A DNA stretch of 64,000 bases from Auriscalpium vulgare. Taxonomy: Eukaryota; Basidiomycota; Agaricomycetes; Russulales; Auriscalpiaceae. Where the stretch lies: NCBI GenBank assembly GCA_019915015.1, contig JAHBBC010000015.1:62001-126000 (forward strand). The letters are read 5' to 3'. The notes under the pieces are model-generated. The model was not told the origin of the DNA. It did no database searches and worked only from the letters and a program-made list of their open reading frames with translations. Position 1 is the first letter of the stretch. Every line of letters begins with the position of its first letter. A program made the position numbers and the translations under genes. Positions 36,139-47,363 of this stretch are shown here, piece after piece.

Positions 36139-37022
36139 ATGGGCCACCACTTCTGCTGCTGCTTTCCCCTCCGCCTGGGCGTGTTCATTATCTCCCTCGT
36201 GCAGGTCATCATCTATGGCCTTTCCGCAACTGGCGCATGGATCGAGATCTCGGGCCACTGGCGTACGCCCTCTCCCCAGCATTCTATGAAGTCGTGAATC
36301 ATGACATCTCTGTGCAGCTGCCGATGTGGGGAAGAAGTTCAAACAGGTCGCCTTTGCGTTCGCCGTGTATTGGACGATGATGACCCTGCTCTCGCTCGCC
36401 GGGTACGTCTCCCACATCTGATGCCCCATGAGCTCGGCGCTCACGGCATCTGCTACTTGTTCAGCTTCATCGGCTCCATACGTCGCTCTATAGGCAGCTT
36501 GAGGCTATACGCTCGTGGCTTGGGCTTCGCCTTGATCGTGTCACTCGCCATTGATGGCCTGTACATATGGGCCGCCTTCACCACCAGCCACGCGGACTTC
36601 GTGCAGCGTTGCATCAATGGCTCCACCGACCAAAAAACCATCGATGCGTGCAACAGCAAGGACGCAGGCACGATTGTGAAAGTCCTCGTCGTCGTCGTCG
36701 CCGTTATCACCCTGGGTGTCCAAATCTGTGAGTTACGCAGACCATCGGCAGATCTGCACGACGCTGACACGCTTTGGCAGGGGCGACCGTGATCACCTCG
36801 CAGTACGGCGACAAGCTGCTGGAGGAGCAGGCGTGGAGGGCGAACATCGTGGGTGGGCCCCGCGATGTGCCGGTGCCGATGACGGGGAGTGGGGGCAAGT
36901 ACGCGAGCGCGCCGTTGGATGAGGCGAGAGCACCGCTGACGGGCGCAACATACGCGTATCCGTACACGGACAGCTCGAATTCGCACGGCCAGGCGTACGA
37001 CCCGCCTCAGCACCGCGTGTAG
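36139..37022 (+). CDS. four-helix membrane protein of unknown function, copy 1
   Basis: Starts MGHHFCCCFPLRLGVFIISL with a cysteine cluster before the first membrane segment (LGVFIISLVQVIIYGLSATG). The next exon gives KKFKQVAFAFAVYWTMMTLL and a second segment; the third exon has GFALIVSLAIDGLYIWAAF and, after a Cys-containing loop (CINGSTDQKTIDACNSKD), VKVLVVVVAVITLGVQIW. A hydrophilic tail with DVPVPMTG and Tyr/Pro-rich YAYPYTDSS follows, ending PPQHRV. Exon/intron pattern (GHW, SLAG, QIW borders) is matched by the gene at 37879, so they are paralogues. The CCC cluster might be lipid-modified. Two cysteines in the long loop could pair outside the cytosol. No transporter motif is seen; function unknown. 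Confidence 0.78.
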
Positions 37023-37878
37023 GCGGAACGATGACTGCATGTCTTGAGTACAGCACGGACGTTTTGAATCATATATACAGTACGTTTGAAGATTCGTTGT
37101 CACGATATGAAGTCAGTATGAGACATGGCACGTAGCACATTCTGACCCGGCAGGACCCTCAGCCAGGTTTGAGGTCGACGAAAGCAGTATGATGCTGAGG
37201 ATCGCTGGGCGACGGTGGTGCGGTGAGCGGCGGCGGCGGGCACGGACACCTCGGGCGCCGCGGGCACGTCGGCCGGCTGCCGACGAAAACGTTTTCGGCC
37301 CCCGCTCGTCTTCTAAAGGTTTAAATTACTCTGCCTACCCCCGCTCCTACTCGGCCCTTAGCAAGCTCACGAATGGCACTGCCCACGACCTCTCAAGCAT
37401 CAACGCCACATCATCTCGCAGTCGACTGGACAGTCATGAACAGTGGTCAGTGCTCGACTAATACTAGCGCGACGCTCGGAGCTTGCTCGATGCAATCACT
37501 ACACCCTTGCGGAAAAGCCCAGATACGCGGTGGCCGTTTGGGTTATAGCGTAGCTCCTTGCGGGCTTCGAGGAGTTCTTGGTACGCACAGCCGCAGGCAT
37601 GTCACCGATCTGGCCGCCGTGGCACTGCCGGGATAATGTCAGAGCCTCAGCGCGCTTGCCAGTGGAGAGACTCGGCAACCCTTCGCCGCAACCGCAGCCT
37701 TCAAGGACATGGCGGCTATATACTCCTATGAATTCAACACGCCTGCACCCTCACGCCCAACAGCCCCACCCCTTTCTTCCACCCCTCCTCATCATCTCTT
37801 GAGCTCCTGTGCGCGACGCACTTACATGCTCACTGCCAGCCTAGTCGCATCCTCACTCTCGACTTTGCAACAAACATA
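37023..37878. other. intergenic with a TATA box
   Basis: No gene found. TATATA at 37718-37723 lies about 155 bp before the next start codon, followed by a CT-rich leader. Confidence 0.45.
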
Positions 37879-38827
37879 ATGCCACATCTCGGAAGTTTCC
37901 ACGTGCCCTGGCGGTTTTTCGCGTTTGCTTCTGTGGTCATGCTGTTCGCAGACTCTGCTATCACGGGGAGTGTGATGTGGGAGCAGCTTTCACGATGGCG
38001 TACGCAATCTATATCCTCTCGCGCAGTCTGTCCTGACGACTGTCGCCCCGTACAGCAAGTGTGATTGACGAGAGACTGAAGGGCGTCACTATATTCTCTG
38101 GGATCTTCTATACCGTCCTCTTGCTGTCCGCTGCTCTCGGGTTAGTCAATCACACCAAGTAAAATGTCCTCTCAGCTGATCAAGCGCGTAGGTTCTTTGG
38201 AGTCCTAACCCGCCGAGCGCTTCTCATCGGCCGCTATGCCTTCGCATTACTCGTCGCATTGCCCGTACATATTCTTGTCTCAACACTCCGCCTATGGGTC
38301 TTCTTCTCCGTGTCCAGCGGAACCCTCCTCGGCCAATGCCAAACGATGTCGAACGGCGCCATCCACGACTGTTTCCGTGCTGCGCACCCTATTGCCTCAT
38401 GGGCGCTGGTCAGTGCCATCGGAAGCCCAGTCTTTCAGCTCCGTACGTGCGCCCAGTCTCTTCCGCCCCTGCACGACTTGATCTGCTTGCAGTTGCATTC
38501 ATTGGCCTCCTTGCGTACAGCAACAAGCTCCTGGACGAGGAGGAATGGACGGCAAAGGCGCCCCTTCCGCGCCGCCGCCCGTCGATGATGTCAACTTTGA
38601 GCCGCTTCGGCTCGCGCCGCAGCAGGGTCACCGCCCCGGTGCACCAGGACAGCCTCGACAGCGCCTCGGTGTACTCGGTTGAGGATACACCGCCGACGCA
38701 GTATCATGATCAGTACCAATATGTGCATGTGAACCTACACACGGCGCCGGAGCCGATCAGTGCGCCGACGGGGATTCTGTATGGGACTACGGAGTCGAAC
38801 CGTGTTCGATGGGAGCCGGGTGTTTAA
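37879..38827 (+). CDS. four-helix membrane protein of unknown function, copy 2
   Basis: Paralogue of the gene at 36139 with the same four-exon plan. Exon 1 (MPHLGSFHVPWRFFAFASVV...QLSRW) ends at the same place as copy 1. Exon 2 is VIDERLKGVTIFSGIFYTVL, exon 3 FGVLTRRALLIGRYAFALLV then VHILVSTLRLWVFFS, a loop with two cysteines (GQCQTMSNGAIHDCF) and ASWALVSAIGSPVFQL; exon 4 opens with AFIGLLAYSNKLLDEEEW, which matches the ITSQYGDKLLEEQAW segment of copy 1. The tail is longer, basic and Ser-rich (TLSRFGSRRSRVTAP) and ends VRWEPGV. The N-terminal cysteine cluster of copy 1 is absent. Confidence 0.75.
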
Positions 38828-39096
38828 GCAGTGGACAGTAAGTGCGCGATTGCTGTATCTGTTAAATTTGGACTGTCTGGACTTTGGATGCCCTCTGTAC
38901 GAGCTATGTAACTTGGACAGGCTGGACTTTGGATGCCCTGTACGAATACGGACTTCTGTAGTTCTGCCCTCATTTGTATCGTTACTCGTTCTGATCTCAC
39001 GCCATTTTGCATTGAACCGTAGCATACTAACACAAATCTTATCCCTACCAAAATTCGCTTTGTTGTGTTGTGCCATTGTACGTTCTCCTCTACGAC

Positions 39097-41549
39097 CTAA
39101 ACAGAAGGCGAATCTGCCTTTCCGAGTAGGTACGCGATAGTTTGGAAGGCGGCCCACGGGACAAATTCTGAACATACGCGTGAGGAAAGTCACTTGGAAA
39201 ATCAGGCGGAAGGTATACTCACGCGGTGTCATGTGTCCGCTGTAGAAGAACTCCACATCTGCGGCAGCCGCGATCATATTAGGCATGAAGGCAATCGGAG
39301 GGCAAGTTGCGTGCTCACATGTGAGATTGCGCTCCTGGTGCATGTTACCGTACACGCCCATATTCTCGACGCTGAATGTCTCGGGCTCAATGGGGGTCTG
39401 GAAGCCTTGCAGGCCGCCCCACGTCATGTTCCTGTGAATTTCGACCAAAGTGAGATAATTAAGATGAAATGATGGAAGATCGGCGCACTGGATAGCAATG
39501 CGCGTGCCTTCCGCGACTAAAATAAAGTCCTATAGAACAGTCAGGCGGAGTGAAACCAGGTAATTTGAGTTGACAGGCCTACCGCCAAACCATGCACTAT
39601 GACGGTCCTCTCGCTCTTCTCGATGACGTTGGGCAGCACGCTCAACGTCGACGGAACGCTCAGGTCGTTTCCGGGCCGCCCTGTTGTAGGGTTGATGTAC
39701 ACGTTTCCGTTGGTGCAGTCATCCCAGGTGATATGCGGCGCGTGGATTGCGTCTTGAACCTGCGGCGCAGTGCGTCAGCTGACGAGGGTGGGTTGGATTT
39801 AGACCATTGTACTTACATCTGTGCGATTGAAGTAGATGAATTCTTGCGTAGAGCGCGGGAAGCCGAGCACACTCCCTGCAGTCGTGGTCAGAGTTTGAAT
39901 AGCCACAATGGACGGAGCGTCTCACATGGAACAGGCCAGGTCTCTGTGACTCGGTAGACATCGAACGCCGGATTGAGCCTGCATTCACAGGTGGAGTGAG
40001 ACCATGCAGGCAATATCCCGCGCACTAGATGCGCACGCACACAGTGACAGCCCTCTCGATCGGGCTATGGATGCGGCAGCTCGCGGACACCGAGCCAAAA
40101 GTACCATTGATCACGCCTGCTGGGAATGGCAGCTGGCCTTTTGGCGGGTACGTGACGAAATTGTCCAGGTAGTCCGTGTAGCCGCAAGTGTCGGAGATGT
40201 TCTGCAACGTCGCGCGGAAGGACGCGTTAAATGGGAAGACGTTGGCGTTGGCCTATGGACGCTGCGCGGTCAGCTGGGCCATTGCTGTCATGCGTTAAAG
40301 GAGCGTGCCTGGGCGAAGCGGAGGGCGGGAATCTCTTCCTGGACGACGCCGTAGGAGAGCGAGGGGTCAGCGATCCATATGCCTTTGAGGGCGAGGTCAA
40401 GCCCCGGGTTCTCGTAGATGTAGTTTGCGATGTACGGGACGTCTGGGTGCTATATTAGTATATGAACAGAAAAGCAAGCCTTGCACGGTGCACTAACAAA
40501 AGCCAGCATACTGACGAAGACAGAGTGAGTGACGAAAATTAAAGCAAAGGTAAGCCTCACGCTCTCGCCCGTTACGAAGAAATTGCTGCCCTTGAGCTCG
40601 CTGAAGACTTCTAAGAACTGTTGGAGGAAGCCAAAGACCTCGGCTGCCAACTCGTCGTCGTTGGATATGTCGGGAGTCCCTTGGCTAAAGCCCGTCTACA
40701 TGCATTATAGATGAGCCCTTACGTTCGAAACCGAAGGTGAACAAACATACTCCAACCGGCTGCTCGACCCACACCACATTAGACAAGTTTGTCCACGACC
40801 AAGGGTTCCTGTGTGGCACAATGAGATGGTGCGCGATATAATCTAGATTGATTACAACGTACGGCGTGGGCTGCGCCTGTCCCCATGACCATGCTGTGTT
40901 TGTTGGATCACCTCAGTGTCCCGAGATACCGCAAAAAAAACATGTACGCACAGATGGGGCCATTCTCTTGCAAGAAACCCTCAAGTGACGAACATCCGGG
41001 GCCACCTGCGGGCGCGTCAGTCACCGCAGTAAGAGAACCGCCGGACTGTATGCACCGTTAGTCCAGAAAGTGAGGTCGTTCTTGTTGGAGGCATTAGTGG
41101 TCGGCCAAAACCTACGCGTTCTCAGATCAGTATCGTCGCCGTCATGCACACAATTTATTCCCACCAGAAGAAGAGCTTCCGAGTCTCGTTCGCGTTACCA
41201 GATATCGGTAGCAGACCAGCCCAAGAAGGGCCCGCATCAAACGGAACTGGGAGTGTGTTAGTCCAAAATCGCATCGTATTACATGAGCCTCACCATCAGG
41301 TATTTTGGTACCGTCTACGAAGAACTCTTGAGAAGCCGGGTTGGCGAATGAGATGACGGACCCGTCTTGCCTCTTCACGGTGCCGGCGTCGGGAAAGTCG
41401 TCTTGAATCGGAGGAGCGAAGACTTGGTGGCGCTGCTGGAAGTCCTCAAACATCTCGCGCTGTAAGTCGAGGGACTCGCGCATGTCGGCGGTCGCGGAAG
41501 GCAGGAGCCATGCAGCGGAGACTGCGAAAGTGAGTAAAGGAAGTCTCAT
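39097..41549 (-). CDS. secreted serine carboxypeptidase (peptidase S10)
   Basis: Acid serine carboxypeptidase that removes C-terminal residues from peptides. The signal peptide is MRLPLLTFAVSAAWLLPSATA. Landmarks in order are FANPASQEFFVDGTKIPD, SWAGLLPISGNANETRKLFF, LTFWTNGGPGCSSLEGF (oxyanion hole), VVWVEQPVG, DDELAAEVFGFLQQF, NFFVTGES then YAGFYVPYIANYIYE (nucleophile Ser at an exon end), NISDTCGYTDYLDNFVTYPP, WPVPCE-like segment, VIVHGLA then DFILVAEGTRIAIQ (catalytic Asp) and the His in FFYSGHMTPQFVPWAAFQ. Ends GKADSPSV. Many short introns; three cut directly at catalytic motifs. Several N-glycosylation sites (NET, NIS, NMT, NLT). Likely nutritional, extracellular or vacuolar. Confidence 0.92.
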
Positions 41550-42651
41550 GACGGGAAACTGACGACGAAAGTCATTGCATGTTCGGCTTTTATACCGCAG
41601 GCTGCGGAGTGAGGACGCCCGTCCCGGGCTCATATGACGGGAAGAAGCTCATGAGATGTGCAGGAGATAGAAGGAGGCAGAACCAGTGCACATGGTACAA
41701 GAGAAGCTCCGTTCAGATCCTAGTCCGTCGGCTCCGCGTAGTCGCATATTGCAACCTAGTATGATGCACTTAAATCGCAACGTAAGGATCTGATGCTTCC
41801 CCTTTCATTGCCAGTACCATAGAAAAGTAGACCTTTGAGGACCAGGATGAACGTGCTGCACAGGAAGAGACCAGCGAGACGTGAAACACCTCTGGCAGCA
41901 CCATGTGGGCGAGGAAAAGATACAGTCACGGGAGTGCCAGCGCATGCTGAGAGGAAGGTGCTGACCACTGCGACGATACTTGGGAGTGGGAATAAATGTA
42001 TTCGTTCGGGAAGGGAAGCCGTCGGTTACGAGGGTCGTAGCACAGGGTGGCGGTTCTCGAGGAAAGTGTTGTCGAAATCGTGAATGGCATCTCTGCCTTG
42101 TGTCGCGGTGTCGAGATAGGCGTCCGAGTCAGAGACTCAGAAGACGCAGCCGGGCCGCGCCGGGCGCCGAAGGAGGATGGGCCGGCCGGGTCTGCTCCTC
42201 AGCACCTGTACACGACGTCACTAGGCAGTCAAGCCTCCGCGGTATGTGGAATAGTGGATGATGTGGTTCCGGAAAAAGCGCAGTATGGGGGACCTCACGT
42301 AGACTCGGACGAGTACTCTAGTGGACTCTGTGGGTGTGCGGCCCGCGGCCCGGCCGCCCGCCAAGTCAAGTTCAGCGCGTGGGCGCACACTGCACCCGCG
42401 CGCACGCTCTACCAAAACTAGGCCGGTCTCTCGCCCTGTTTCAAAGATACTTACAGTACCAGTTGGACTCTTGGATAGTCCTTCAGAGATGAGATGGCCG
42501 GCCGCGGCGAAGGTCGGCGAGAGCCGAAATAGGCGCGCACGGTTGGTGCGTCATCGTAGCACGGCACACGAGCTCGTGATTCCCGCCAGGCTGTCGCGCA
42601 CGTTTCCCTTTACATCTACCAGCACACAAGGAGGCCCTCGTCGACGCGCCT
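41550..42651. other. divergent intergenic, no gene seen
   Basis: About 1.1 kb between the carboxypeptidase and the acyltransferase. Several short frames overlap on both strands but no domain, repeat or convincing promoter motif was recognised. Confidence 0.5.
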
Positions 42652-45600
42652 ATGGTCCTCACCAAGAGGACAAAGACATGGTCAGCTGGCGAGCACGTCC
42701 GGGAAGACTCCAGCGCCGACGATTCCGCCTCCACCTCGGACGACGTGCAGCGTCTGCAACATGAACTTTCGCAGGAAGTAAAGGACGTCAAACACAAGTC
42801 CAAGAAGGTATCGAAGCATATAAACACGCGTGACCGTGCTTGCTACACTATACACCATGTCTGACCCTCCCCATCCGCAGCTAAACCGCCACTTCTACGC
42901 GTCGCGCAGATTCCTGTTCCCGCTCGGCATCCTTCGTATGTCTCTGTCGATTCCCACCCAGGGCCTCGCTGACGGCTGTAATAGTGGGAGTCGTTCTCGG
43001 GATCATTTTCATCGAGCCCTCAGATTTCCAAGTCGTACCGGCCCAGCTTGCCTTGATTCTCAATGAATACGACATATCGTTGTCGCTCCCCTCACTCCCC
43101 CAGTTGGATCTCACGCGAGTCGAGACAGAGTGGAAACGACTAGTCAGCCAGATTCCTGAGCCTTGGAAGCTCAACAACGATGGCCGGGAGTTCCAGGTTG
43201 GCGACGCGTTGAGAGAGCGCGGGCTCACCGCGAACTACCCTGTCATCCTCATCCCTGGTATTATCTCCACGGTGCGTATATTCCTTCGTTATTCTTCGTG
43301 TAATCTAAGCGGACGCATGCATAAAGGGCTTGGAATCATGGTCCACCGCGCCCGAGTATCGGGCATTCTTCCGACAGAAGCTGTGGGGTGGGTTTCATAT
43401 GATCTCACAGGTGACGTTCAACCGCGAGAAATGGATGTCTGCTCTGCTCCTCGACCCAATCACGGGCCTTGACCCAGCTGGTGTCAAGGTGCGCGCGGCA
43501 GAGGGTTTGGACGCCGCGAGCAGCTTCATTCAAGGCTATTGGATATGGTAGGGTTTGCGCGGCTGGAATAGTATATCTCGGGCTCATTGGTCAAAGGTCG
43601 AAGGTCATCGAGAACCTGGCGGTTGTCAACTACGACACGAACAACATGCTCCTGGCGCCATATGATTGGCGGCTGTCCACATATAACCTCGAAGAGCGCG
43701 ATGGGTATTTCTCAAGACTCAAGAGCGTGATAGAGGGATTCAAGTTGGTACTGATTCTTAGGGAAATGGTGCGCCAGTCAGTTGATCCGTTGAACAGGAG
43801 GCGACAAGGCAAGAAAAGTGTTATCGCTGCCCATTCAATGGGTGCTACGGTGTGTGTTACTACTCTCGTACTGTGCGGGGGAAATCCTTATGTCGAACCA
43901 GGTATTTTTGGTAGGACGATCAATCAGAGGTAGTCAAAGGTCATCTGAATGCTGATCGACCTATTGCTTCGCAAGTAGTACTTGTGAGTTCCCTCCATTT
44001 TGCTGCCTCGTATTCGTATCAACGCACCATGTTTAGTCTCAAATGGGTGGAGTCTCCCCAGCATGGTGGCGGCGGGCCCGATTGGGTTGAGGTGGGTACG
44101 GGACCTATACTTCGTCGTCAATAAATTGACAGAGCGTCGTGGCTTAGAACCATATCCAAGCATACATAAGCATCGCAGGGACTCATCTTGGAGTCGTACG
44201 TACCTCTTGTCTTATGCAAATTGCGTGACCAACATTCGCATAGGCGAAAGCTATGGCTGCCCTGCTCTCTGGCGAAATGAAGGACACCGTGCAGATGAAC
44301 CCTGCTGGCGAATATGGTGCGTTACATAAAGGTGCTGTGCCGGCGGGCTCTGTCTCATGAAAGTATAGTCTTGGAGCGATTCTTCTCCAAGAAGGAGCGA
44401 CAAAGGCTTTTCCGCAGTTGGGCCGGAAGCGCCAGCATGTGGCTGAAGGTTCGCATAATATTCCGCGTCGTTCGAGGATCTTCTGACATGCGGCGCGCAC
44501 GATAGGGAGGCGAAACTGTGTGGGGTAACACGACGCACGCACCAGACGATGAGGGCGACCATCATCATACCCATGGAGAGCTGATTTCATTCAGAGACAA
44601 GGCCCCTATTCCGGCCTCTGACGACACTATCTACACGCCACCATACATGGTCGAAGCCAAGGCCGCCAACAATCGGAGGCTAGATGATTCTTACCCTGCT
44701 GCGAGCGATAGCTTGCCGAAGAACATGACTGCGGACGAAGCCACTGCGTGGATCTTAGAGCACACTCCACAGACTTTCCAGGTGCGTCTTCCCGTTTACT
44801 CTATGCGGCCAGAGATTAAGCGTGTATGTCCAGAAAATGATTGCGAGTAATTACTCGTTCGGGATTGAGAAAGACGAGGCGGTGCTGGAGAAGAACGATG
44901 GAGATCACACGAAGTGGACGAACCCCTTAGAAATTAGGTGCGTTGGATCTTCCTGGTGACGATGACGGCTCAACGATGCCGATCAGGTTACCCAATGCTC
45001 CGTCTATGGAGCTGTATTGTGTATATGGGCATGGAAAGGAGACTGAGGTCAGTCACACAAGTGCGATTGACATTCTATGTTGCTCATGATGTGCCACTTG
45101 CACAGCGATCATACTGGTGCGCTGACTTTCTCTGCGCTCCGTTCCTATTTGCTCTGACACTCCGCAAGGTATGCCTCCGGTCCCTACGAATATGACGACA
45201 GCTACTCTCCGGCTGGCCCCGGGACATGCAGTAACGACACAGACTGCGCTGCGGTCTCCGTCCGGAACCCGCTTGACCTCCCACTTTCACGGCGGAGCTG
45301 GATAGACAAGGACTACACTAATGAGACTACGCTGCCCAAGGTACGCGATCCGATCAAGATATCCACTGGCGACAAAGCTGATGGCCCCGGACAGGTCCGT
45401 AATGGCGTGAAGATGGGCGAAGGAGACGGGACGGTCTCGCTGCTGAGCTTGGGCGCGATGTGCGCAGAGGGCTGGAAGCGCAAGCGGTGGAACCCCGCAG
45501 GCATCAGGATCGTGACTGTCGAGGTGCGCACCCGTTCTCAGATTGGCGTGCGATGCTAGTGCTCACGTCGATGGCAGCTGCCGCATCAACCTGTGTCGAC

Positions 45601-45763
45601 GATTCCGCGCGGCGGCGCGAACACGAGCGATCATGTCGACATCCTCGGGTCGACGATGCTGAACGAGATCATCGTGAAGGTCGCGACGGGCGCAGGCGCG
45701 GAGGTTCAGGATCGATATGTCTCGCGGATACGCGAGTATTCGCAGAAGATACGGTGGGATTGA
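42652..45763 (+). CDS. LRO1-like: phospholipid:diacylglycerol acyltransferase (PDAT)
   Basis: Makes triacylglycerol by moving an acyl group from phospholipid to diacylglycerol in the ER. The short cytosolic head (MVLTKRTKTW) is followed by one anchor helix (FLFPLGILLGVVLGIIFI). The lumenal LCAT-fold domain shows VILIPGIIST, GLESWSTAPEYRAFFRQKLW, APYDWRLSTYNLEERD, VIAAHSMGAT (nucleophile Ser), WVESPQHGGGGPDWVE, YISIAGTHLGV, LLSGEMKDTVQMNPAGEY, ERFFSKKERQRLFRSWAGSA, GETVWGNTTHAPDD, GEGDGTVSLLSLGAMC (Asp) and NTSDHVDILGSTMLNE (His), ending YSQKIRWD. At least fourteen exons. Joining HSMGAT to LKWVES in frame needs a 5-nt exon (TACTT, about 43977-43981) or a short deletion. All catalytic residues are kept. 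Confidence 0.93.
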
Positions 45764-45893
45764 TTAGACGGGTTTAGATAGATCAGACAGGCATGATTTT
45801 TATTGGGCTCGTTATCATAAGGCACTAAAAACGTTACTCTAGCCTTCACCTTCGTTTGGATTTGTAATATAATAAAGGGTCTCAGTGACCGGA

Positions 45894-47061
45894 CTATTGC
45901 ACGCCGAAGTTCGGGGAGGAACTGAACGTGTCGAGTGGAGGAAGCATTACCGGTGGAACAAACTCTAGCTTTGCCTCTCCATCATCATCAACCTCTTGAT
46001 ATTCATCGGCTTGTGATATCGGTGTCTGCCCTGTCACAGATCTAGAGCTTTCGTCGATCGGGTCCTCTTTGCTTTCTTCTCCTTCTGAAACTAGGACTCT
46101 AGGACTGCCGTCATCGATTAGTTCTTCCTCCCTCTTCTTCTTCCTCTCTCTTCTCCAACAAGGCTTGTCGCTTGTCCAAAGCATCGCTCCTATCATTCAA
46201 AGCCAACTTCCACTTGGATTCAGCGTCGAAGCTTTCATTTTCCCGTTGCTCGACCTTTTCCTCACGTTGCTTGAGCTTTATCTCCCATTGCTCAAGCTCT
46301 CTCTCTCGTTCGGCGATTTCGGATGCCAAGGTTATGAGATGCTCTCTGTCATCTTGAAGTTTGGCTTGAGGGGCCTCCTCATTCTGTATGTGTTCACTCT
46401 GGAGATCTGGTCCTTATCCCCTCTGGTCATTCCCCTGAATACGTCGGATGGTGTTGGGGACTCACCTTGCTGAGAATCCTCCACTCGATGGACGCTAGGT
46501 TCCGGCAGGTGTAATGAGGCAATCAGTTGGGAAGAAGGCATTTCAGGCTTTTGTGCCTGTTGGCGCTCCTGCCTATGAGCGGGTGTTACGAACTTGTCTC
46601 GACTCAGAAAGACGGTCCGGATTTGGGGGTTCAAATGTTGACAGTTCAGCAAGCGCTTCGGGCGGCCATCTTTTTCATCCCAGATCACGTAGTTGAACTC
46701 ATCAACAAGTAACTGTGGCGGAACGACTGTCTTCCGCGCAAGGTCGGCAACGGGGACTACAGGTGACTTGAAGTTCCCGATTGCTTCTTCCAGACCTTTT
46801 ATTATTTCAAGTGTTGTAGAAGTCATGAACTGATTACCGCGAAATTCCATGTCAGAGTTATGCATGACTTGATTGAAGTGATTGAACACATACCTTCTCG
46901 CGCGACACCGGGATGGCACAGATGGCATGGTTCATGCGCTCTGGTTGCTGGGTACTCGACGCGAGCGGACCGACTGGGCGAACTAGTACGACGAAAATCA
47001 CGTCGGTGTCCGATTTGTCGCTGGCGAGACTGGCGAGTGATGGTCGGGGGACTGCAGACAT
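45894..47061 (-). CDS. coiled-coil protein of unknown function, with an unresolved frame change
   Basis: No family recognised. Exon 1 is MSAVPRPSLASLASDKSDTD through NHAICAIPVSREK. Exon 2 starts FMTSTTLEIIKGLEEAIGNF and has NYVIWDEKDGRPKRLLNCQH. After an intron (about 46414-46467) comes LQSEHIQNEEAPQAKLQDD and a heptad-rich, charged helix: EIAERERELEQWEIKLKQRE, KWKLALNDRSDALDKRQALL. In a purine run of GAA/GAG codons near 46120-46150 the frame ends (TNR, stop 46111), yet the next frame continues with coding-like sequence (DDGSPRVLVSEGEESKEDPI...SSSPNFGVQ) to a stop at 45894. No acceptable intron joins them. Either the protein ends at 46111 or a one-base change has broken the tail. Divergent from the Bud4-like gene, 302 bp apart. 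Confidence 0.55.
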
Positions 47062-47363
47062 CTGTAGCTATGAATGAAGAATTCATGCCCTCCCAGCAGC
47101 AGAGGTTTTATAGCCATCGGACTCCGTCGACCAACGTATCGACAGGAATGAAACGCTGCGAGTTGCCAGACAACGCACTGCAACGCTCGGGGGCGTGGTG
47201 AGACGTGCTTTACGCACGAGACCGTCGAGACGTGGACGGGACACGATCACATGACGGGATGTTTGTTCAACATGTGGAGGTTCCCACGGTGGACTTGAAC
47301 TTGATTGACAACGTCGACCACGCTTTGCCCCGGCGACGTGCGCTGCCTTGGAACGAGACTACG

